This document shows positions 20,728-26,609 of a stretch of 26,609 nt of DNA, piece by piece; within the stretch, counting starts at the first letter, position 1; each line of letters starts with the position of its first letter. A model generated the notes under the pieces. The model made no database searches, was not told where the DNA came from, and saw only the letters and a list, made by a program, of their open reading frames with translations. The position numbers and the translations under genes were made by a program. The DNA is from Welwitschia mirabilis (Eukaryota > Gnetophyta > Gnetopsida > Welwitschiales), in assembly GCA_051453625.1 (NCBI GenBank), contig JBOZIK010000001.1:160506804-160533412 (forward strand), written 5' to 3'.

Positions 20728-21962
20728 TGTTAGAAAGATAAATTGACCAATTTAACACACTTCTAAACCATATTTTTAGGTTCTATTAACAAGTTTTTAA
20801 AGGATATATGCAAAATTATATAAAGCTCCCATATAGGTCATGGATGCATCAATTTCCAACATAATAAGCTATTTTTTCATGATGATGGATCAAAGCATAA
20901 AGATCAAGATGAAGTTAAGCAAGCAAATCTAGTTGTTTACTCTATCATGGTGATAATTATGCAAAACAATAGTTGTTCTGCATGTTATTGGGATGACTTA
21001 TGTAAAATGACAATCATCCTATATGCCATGGGAATGATCATTGTAGAATGATAAGTAATTATACAGGATTAACCATCATCCCCTATGTCATGGGAGCAAC
21101 ACTCAAGATGATAGTTAGCATAGGTTTAATGGTAAACATGTGTCAAGCGTTAGTTGATCATTGGAGTGATTATTCAATATGTCACAGGAATAATATGAGG
21201 GATGATAAATTAAATAGTTTTGAAAACTAATCCAATTGTTATAAAAGGATACATCGTAATTGCACCTTTTTGTTTTACACCCCTTAGCGATATTCAATCA
21301 TCCACCCCAAATTATAAATAAATCCTTTCAAACCTTATTCAAAATCATCTTTTCTCATCTAAATTCTTGTGATAATTGAAGATTATTAAAAGTAAGGATA
21401 TTCATCTAACTTGTGAGAAGGACTACCTTGATGTTAGGAAGTGAATCTTTCATTAAGGAACTTGTTGTTATAACTAGATGTAATTCAATATTCTTAAAAA
21501 AAATATTGATTTAATTGAAACTCTTTTTAAATGCTTTACTATTGTTTTTTATAGCTTATCTTAATTGCAATTTAAGTGATATGAATTTGTAATTAAAATA
21601 GGTTATAAGAACTAATTTAGTAATAGTAGATTGAAAATGTAGTTAATTCATTAGGATTTCATTCATTCTTCATTATATTTCATTTTATTTCATTCTATTA
21701 CTTTTCATTTTATTTTCATCATTGGATTGTTTAATTTCTTTTCCCATTAATTAAAATTTTAAAATATATTATTCTTCTTGTCTTGAAAGAAATTATCCAA
21801 GTTCTCTTTTAAAAGTCTTCTCTAAGTTTATGACATTTGGGTTAATCACACAATGCAATTGTGTATTGTGTTCAATTATATATCAGCTTTTTAGATTTTG
21901 CAAATCAAATTTAATCTTTAAAATATTGGAATTAGAAGCACAAATACACATTTCAAAAAACA
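20728..21962 (+). mobile_element. LTR A3 (3' LTR pairing with A1)
   Basis: The LTR runs from TGTTAGAAAG to TTTCAAAAAACA. Long blocks are identical or nearly so to A1: GGATATATGCAAAATTAT, AAGATCAAGATGAAGTTAAG, TTGTTATAAAAGGATAC and ACTACCTTGATGTTAGG. TATAAAA lies at 21240-21246. The better match to A1 than to A2, and its position at the far end, make it the likely true 3' LTR of the element that begins with A1. The overlapping short frames around 21048-21297 on both strands lie in U3 and are not genes. Confidence 0.85.
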
Positions 21963-22400
21963 CTTTCATCTTTCTTATTTAAACAAAATCTGAAATTTTA
22001 TGATGAAGATAAACCATTTGTACCTTTATAAGCATCTTCTAATACTTCTCTTAATGATCATTTTCTTCTTCCATTATCTCTAACACATCTTAATGTTCAC
22101 CCTAAAATAACATCTTACATGATTTATTGAGTAGACATAGATAGGCTAAAGGATAAAAAACTTTTAATTTAGAATGCATTAATTTTGTTTCTAGTGTTGA
22201 TGTTCTTCCTAGTTTTATGAATTCATACATAAATTTTTATAAGGATATCTCACATTTATTAATGCACTTTATAATTTTGACACATCATGTAATCATTGCA
22301 TGTACCGTTTTGAGCATTCATGCATGTAGTGCCTTGGGAAATGCCTTGAAAAGTTTTTAGCTTCTTTATGGGATTATAAATAAGGCATTTCTTTTAAAGT
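21963..22400 (+). pseudogene. Element B coding relic, second part
   Basis: Directly after LTR A3 a coding-like frame resumes: FKQNLKFYDEDKPFVPL, then after a stop ASSNTSLNDHFLLPLSLTH and LNVHPKITSYMIY, then VDIDRLKDKKLLI. A frame change near 22172 leads into about 63 open codons (ECINFVSSVDVLPSFMNSY, ACSALGNALKSF) until a stop near 22360, and then LLYGIINKAFLLK to about 22400. Long stop-free runs at this base composition are unlikely by chance. It is taken as the continuation of the frame cut at 10655. I do not recognise the protein. Confidence 0.4.
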
Positions 22401-23834
22401 AGATTTTCCTTGTAGGATAAATTTTAGTATAAAAAATTAAAAATAATAAAATAATTTGTATTTAACCTTAAAACAACCAATTGCACAATCATTGCTTAAA
22501 CACTTTTAGGTAGAAAATCGTAAATTCAATTGGCATTATCAAATAAACCATCATCATCTTAAATCCCATTTTCCATCCCTTAGTTTTCACTAATCCACCT
22601 AATAAACTCCATTAACCACCCTTCTCTTATATCCATCTATGAGTTTTTAAGATTAGATGATTGTTTTTGATGACCTTTAAATGAAATAAACTATTATTAA
22701 GTGATCATATTATTATTATGACATAGGTAGAATTTAAGTTTACTTGTAGTCTTTTAAGAAATTTTTTGTTTATTTCCAAGTTAACTTATTAATGTTTGAT
22801 TTTTCTTAAGGTCTTCTAACAAAAAACATAGTTAAATTAAGATGAAATCTATTTTCATGCTAAGTTATTTATTTCAAACCATTTTATGGGGATAAGAATT
22901 ATTTTAATTAGGCTAATGAGTGAATGACTCTTTTATGTGCATAAAAAATTATTAAACATGAGAATGATGATTAAAATAAAATGTAAAATCTATTTTCAAA
23001 AAATCACATTATTTATTGATTAACTAGAAATTGGGTTTAGTTAACTCCATTGGGGATATGAATGCTTGCTGACAACTTTAACAATTTATTTTATGATATG
23101 TTCAACTACATCAAGGCTATAAATGTTCACTAGTAATGCAATACTAGAGCCTTCATATATCAACATGCTTAAATCTATTGAAAGAAGATGTTATAGCACT
23201 AAATGCCTAATTCGATTAAATTCTTAAAATAAGAAACTAAAAATGATTATAAAAAAGGTAAATTGTAATGAAAAAGGTAGAGTTGGGAGATTATTTTATG
23301 AATACTTTTTTTAACTTATGTACTTGGAGATTTTACTTAATTGATTTTTAACAGATCATAAGTTTACTTAAAGGATATACTATTTTCTAGAAATGTGATA
23401 CAGTTTAGATTTATAATAAAATGTGAGAGTTTTTTTAATAAATGTGACCATTAATTTATGTAATCTATTTTATGAAATGTGTGAATGTATAAATAAATCT
23501 TTGTAATTAGGCTTTATGTTTTGTATTTTATAACATTGTAGTTAAGCGTTGCATTATGATTTTTTCTAAAATACTTACATCATTATCATGATCTAGCCTT
23601 TTGTAATCAACTTCTTCTCAAGAGCCTTGTGTAAAATTCTCTATCTCTATGACATTGAGGATAAATTTTAATTTGTTTTAGGGTATGACATCCATTTGAA
23701 CTAAGTTAATTTTAATTTTAATGTCTTAATTTATAAAAATTAACCAAAATTTTTTGAAAATGATATCATTTTTTTACTTGCCATTTTTACTTAGTTAATT
23801 CTTCCATGTCATGATTTCTTTATTAACTTTTTGC
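22401..23834. other. AT-rich 3' internal region of element B, no gene seen
   Basis: No conserved domain or repeat boundary. By position it is the untranslated region between the coding relic and the 3' LTR of element B. Confidence 0.4.
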
Positions 23835-23867
23835 TAAGGGACTAGTAAAAGGACTTCTTAGGGGTTG
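23835..23867 (+). other. Pre-LTR motif and polypurine tract of LTR B2
   Basis: CTAAGGGACTAGTAAAAGG and ACTTCTTAGGGGTTG directly precede the LTR start TGTTTGCAAG at 23868. The motif is absent before LTR B1, which supports B1 as the 5' LTR and B2 as the 3' LTR of one element. Confidence 0.6.
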
Positions 23868-24766
23868 TGTTTGCAAGTAAAAATTTACATTATAAGCAAG
23901 TATAATTGATTAAATTATTATGATAATAAACATTAAAACATGTTGTTTAGCACATATTAATTTTTTCTATCATTTTTATTATTTTTTCATGAAATTATTA
24001 ACTTGCCTTAACATGATTTGGTATATTATAGGCTTTGGAAAAACTATGTTCACACTGATAAACATTTAGCACTAAATGTTAATGTCATGAGCAAAGACTA
24101 CCAATGCCATTGGCCTTTTACTCTAAAAGATGTTAATAATCATGTTCCTACATCATCTTGTAGAATGCATCATATTATGCATATGGACTAAGTCAGAATT
24201 AATCCTACATAAATCTTTAAAACCTAAAGACACATGGTAAAAGTATAGAATGATATGTATTAGTGAAATGTGGTGGAACAAAGATGATCATGTGGAAGAT
24301 ACATGGCATGGCATTTATTCGTAGCATCAGTAATATTCAAAAGACATATCATCATCCTTCTACTAAAAATAAAGGAATCCTTCTTTGTGACTATATGCCA
24401 AATATTATAATGTTCTCCTTATGTGTCCATCCAATGTATCCCCCCTTATGTAACTATCACTTAATGTAATCATGACTTAGACTTATAGCCTTCCCTAATC
24501 TATGAAAGGACCTTGAGTACCCATTGTAAACATCTTTTGATTAGCTTAATGTAAGGAAGATTTGAAGGCTAAGATATCATGGTATTCTATTTTTATTTTT
24601 AGGGGTGGAATGATTCAACTCTAGTTGAGGAGCTCTTCTTCTTTACCTCATTCATTTAGTGTAATGTATAATTTCATAATTTTTAATAAATGACTTAGTT
24701 TAAATTCTTTCATTATTAATACATAAAGTCATTTGGTATTTGCAATATTTAGATGGAACTAGTAGT
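23868..24766 (+). mobile_element. LTR B2, right copy (3' LTR of element B)
   Basis: Aligns with 7515-8383 throughout. Shared blocks include ATAAAGGAATCCTTCTT at 24368-24384, CCCCCCTTATGTAACTA at 24439-24455, and AGGAGCTCTTCTTCTTTACC near 24639. The TATA position reads TATGAAA (24501-24507). The alignment with B1 ends at about 24766, where a 95-base duplication of unrelated sequence begins. The 68-codon frame at 24263-24469 lies within the LTR and is not a gene. Confidence 0.7.
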
Positions 24767-24884
24767 AATCTTCATATTTACACACAAAATAAAAGAAACC
24801 TATGAAATTATAGAAATCTTCAATCTCACTAACTAAGTATAAAGAGTAGATCTAAAGCAGTAATCTTCAAGTTTACACATAAAA
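24764..24884 (+). repeat. Direct repeat of 26 bases, spacing 95
   Basis: AGTAATCTTCATATTTACAC at 24764 recurs as AGTAATCTTCAAGTTTACAC at 24859, each followed by A-rich sequence. It marks the boundary between LTR B2 and the leader of the minus-strand element F. Confidence 0.5.
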
Positions 24885-25100
24885 CTAATAATAAAATGAA
24901 AAAGAAAACTATAGCAATTAAAATAAAAGAAAAACTAAGAAAACTAATTAAAATTTAAGCTAAACTAAGAAAGTAAAAGTATAAGATAAACTAAGAAAAT
25001 AAAATAAAAACTATGTGCACATGCTACACAAGTTAATAATTTGAAACCAAATTAGTTACTTAAGTAGTAAGAACTAATCTTTAAAACTTCTTTGAACTCC
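24885..25100 (-). mobile_element. Leader of minus-strand element F
   Basis: A-rich on the + strand with ACTAAGAAA recurring at about 24935, 24966 and 24993, hence T-rich on the strand of the element. It lies just downstream (minus strand) of a tRNA-Asp primer-binding site. No coding sequence is visible before LTR B2 cuts it off. Confidence 0.4.
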
Positions 25101-25118
25101 TCCATGGCAATGATGCTA
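25101..25118 (-). other. Primer-binding site, tRNA-Asp type, minus strand
   Basis: On the minus strand TAGCATCATTGCCATGGA aligns without gaps to TGGCGCCGTTGCCGGGGA at 12 of 18 positions; five of the six changes are transitions. It stands three bases after the 3' end of LTR F, the same arrangement as in family A. Confidence 0.6.
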
Positions 25119-25704
25119 TTTTGTATTGTAGTGAGAATCATGATCTTTTTCTAAATTAATGACTTTTAATAATAACCTACAATGTTAAGTATCTAATACA
25201 CATAAACACATACTAGTATAGGAAGTCAATCCAATGTTGTACTTTAGAGAGGAATTTAAAAACACATCTAGAAAATTACTTCATTCAAAAAACGAATTAG
25301 GATCATTTTCTATTCAATTTAAAATAATAAATTAAATAAATAATGATGCAATGTAATAATGAGACATAATTCTAAATGTAGTTTACTAGCTAATTTTACC
25401 AATCTATTATCACTTATATTGACTATTATAACATATATTAATTACAAGTTAATGTCACTTTAATTGTAACTAGCATAGACTATAAAGAAGATAAGAAGAA
25501 AATTTTGGTGGAAATAAAATGATATTATATTAATTATAATTCTTCTTACATTAGCTTAAAAGTAATTACCCCCCACTGCAGGATACATAATCCAACACAA
25601 TGATAAGCTCCTCTTCTAATTTAGATGGATTTTTACTCAATTGTACTCCAAATTATCACAAGAATAATTAATGCTAAAGGTAAGATATGGGGAACTGAAG
25701 GAGA

Positions 25705-25712
25705 TATTTATA
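25705..25712 (-). promoter_or_regulatory. TATA box of LTR F
   Basis: TATAAATA on the minus strand, in the context AACTATAAATATCTCC, corresponds to AACTATAAATACCCCC in LTR C and keeps the same distance to the conserved R-region block. Confidence 0.5.
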
Positions 25713-25885
25713 GTTCTAGATTAATAGTATAGGACATCAAGGTATACTAATGGACCATGAATAGTCATGTCATTGATTTTGTAATTGATGAAATCTATTT
25801 TATAGTCATTAGAACTATCATCTAGTGGGTTTCATTCAAATGACAGGATCGATGGCAGAAGACCTTCTTCTTGTTATAACATGTG

Positions 25886-26072
25886 TTCTTGGTACAATAT
25901 CTGGGTTTAACATCTCTTTTTAGTGTATTGTATTCTTCTACATGCCTTCTTAGTGTAATGTATTCTTGGTGTAATATCTCTTTGGTATAATACCTTCTTA
26001 ATGTAATTTTATCTTTTACATGTCTTCTTGATGTAACATATTATTGGTGTAACGTATTCTTGGTGTAATATA
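25886..26072 (+). repeat. Degenerate tandem array, 16-base unit
   Basis: About twelve units of the form TTCTTGGTGTAATATC, some shortened to 13-14 bases of the type TTCTTCTACATGCC. Examples are TTCTTAGTGTAATGTA, TCTTTGGTATAATACC, TTCTTGATGTAACATA and TTATTGGTGTAACGTA. It lies in what would be the U3 of LTR F. The same units occur at 4676-4717 in LTR E. Confidence 0.7.
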
Positions 26073-26236
26073 TATTGAATTATGAATTGGTAATTAATGT
26101 CAAACTAATGTTTTCTATGTAGCGAAAGTTATTTTATCTTATGAAAAAAATATTGATTACTTATAGGTTAAAGGATAAAGCAATATCTATCACATTTTAA
26201 TCCTAAAACCTATTAAGCTTTATTTTCTTCTTGAGG
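26073..26236. other. Unassigned stretch between the two arrays
   Basis: No gene or repeat recognised. It may still belong to LTR F, whose start is not defined. Confidence 0.3.
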
Positions 26237-26549
26237 GGTCGACCTTACTTCTAAGGGATTGATTTCATCTAGAAAAAACTCTAAGAAATAAACTAAATTC
26301 AGAGTGGTCGACTAGAATTCTGAGGGATCGATCAGACCTGTGACACTCAGAACCAGTACTCCTGAACTGATGGTCAAGAGATTGATCATACCTATAAGGC
26401 ATCAATCAGATCTAAGCACTATGCACTTGATACTCTTGAGCTAGTTATCTAGGGGAAAATTAGATACATAAGGGGTTAACCGTATCTGAGAACTGATCAT
26501 AAATACAGTTAATTAGCAAGGATTCAACTAGATTCTTAAGGAGTTAACC
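26237..26549 (+). repeat. Irregular array of palindromic GGTCGACC-like motifs
   Basis: Self-complementary or nearly self-complementary 8-mers recur: GGTCGACC (26237), TGGTCGAC (26305), GATCGATC (26326), GATTGATC (26380), ATCAATC (26401), GGTTAACC (26474) and AGTTAACC (26542). Most follow a purine run such as GAGG, AAGGG or AAGGG-G and precede a pyrimidine-rich ACCT or ATCT. The spacing is irregular, about 20 to 75 bases. The variants look like C-to-T and G-to-A decay of one original motif. Confidence 0.55.
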
Positions 26550-26609
26550 AAACTAGATGTAAAAAAACTAAGATGAATTTTACCAAGACAAAAAAGGTAA
26601 CTACACAAC

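Larger units (their letters stand above)
25122..26072 (-). mobile_element. LTR F (5' LTR of a minus-strand element)
   Basis: On the minus strand the LTR ends CTACAATACA at 25122, next to the primer-binding site. A TATA box (TATAAATA) lies at 25705-25712 and, 114 bases on, GTGTTGGATTATGTATCC at 25581-25598, which differs from the block in LTR C at one of 18 bases. Its U5 also resembles that of family A (for example GTGACATTAACTTGTAATT against GTAACATTAATTCGTAATT), so A, C and F are branches of one lineage. The 5' end is not defined; 26072 marks only the end of the repeat array in its U3. Confidence 0.55.

Noticed and set aside
21048-21297. Overlapping 60-codon frames on both strands
   Set aside because: They lie in the U3 and promoter area of LTR A3 and have no counterpart frame in A1 or A2.
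18647-21962. Simple tandem array LTR-internal-LTR-internal-LTR sharing LTR A2
   Set aside because: No primer-binding site or leader follows A2, which a shared LTR would require.
10651-21967. Target-site duplication flanking family A
   Set aside because: The five bases before A1 (ACTAT) and after A3 (CTTTC) do not match well enough, and those after A2 (ATGTC) do not either.
1-26609. CRISPR array, bacterial operon, rRNA or intact tRNA gene
   Set aside because: No regular short repeats with unique spacers, no ribosome binding sites with tight gene spacing, and no complete cloverleaf; everything points to plant nuclear repeats.

Overview
This is plant nuclear DNA with no intact gene. It is very A+T rich and CpG-poor, and it is filled with old, nested, broken LTR retrotransposons. 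The best preserved is a Ty3/gypsy element whose protease, reverse transcriptase, RNase H and primer-binding site look like the non-chromodomain Athila/Tat branch known from flowering plants. A flowering plant is therefore the likely source; I cannot name the species. Two runs of N (2259-2857 and 20150-20249) are assembly gaps.

Layout. 1-2258 holds no gene, only a tRNA-like relic near 1588-1653. 2888-3074 is the 3' end of one LTR with an initiator-Met-type primer-binding site. 3377-4490 is a polypurine region plus LTR 'C' (+ strand). 4500-5046 is a minus-strand LTR 'E' with its polypurine region. 6605-7450 carries a decayed minus-strand reading frame of unknown identity. 7515-8383 and 23868-24766 are two direct copies of LTR 'B'. 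9582-10655 and 21963-22400 hold a second unidentified decayed frame on the + strand. 10656-21962 is occupied by family 'A': three LTR copies (A1 10656-11878, A2 18647-19819, A3 20728-21962), one set of gag-pol remains (about 12600-17090) and two copies of the 3' untranslated internal region. 25101-26072 holds a minus-strand tRNA-Asp-type primer-binding site and LTR 'F'. The right end carries two short-period repeat arrays.

The simplest reading is insertion within insertion. Family A inserted into element B, whose LTRs lie outside it; only the right-hand B copy has a polypurine region next to it, as a 3' LTR should, and the coding-like frame of B stops at the A boundary and resumes beyond it. 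Element B may itself lie inside a minus-strand element with 5' LTR F and 3' LTR E; that outer layer is less certain. A1 resembles A3 more than either resembles A2, so A2 with the sequence just before it probably belongs to a separate copy.

The A polyprotein has lost function several ways: frameshifts, many in-frame stops, a missing integrase catalytic core, and an Asp-to-Asn change in RNase H. Most of the recognisable stops and the primer-binding-site changes are C-to-T or G-to-A, the pattern left by long-term cytosine methylation and deamination. The least explained material is the two unidentified decayed frames carried by elements B and E/F.
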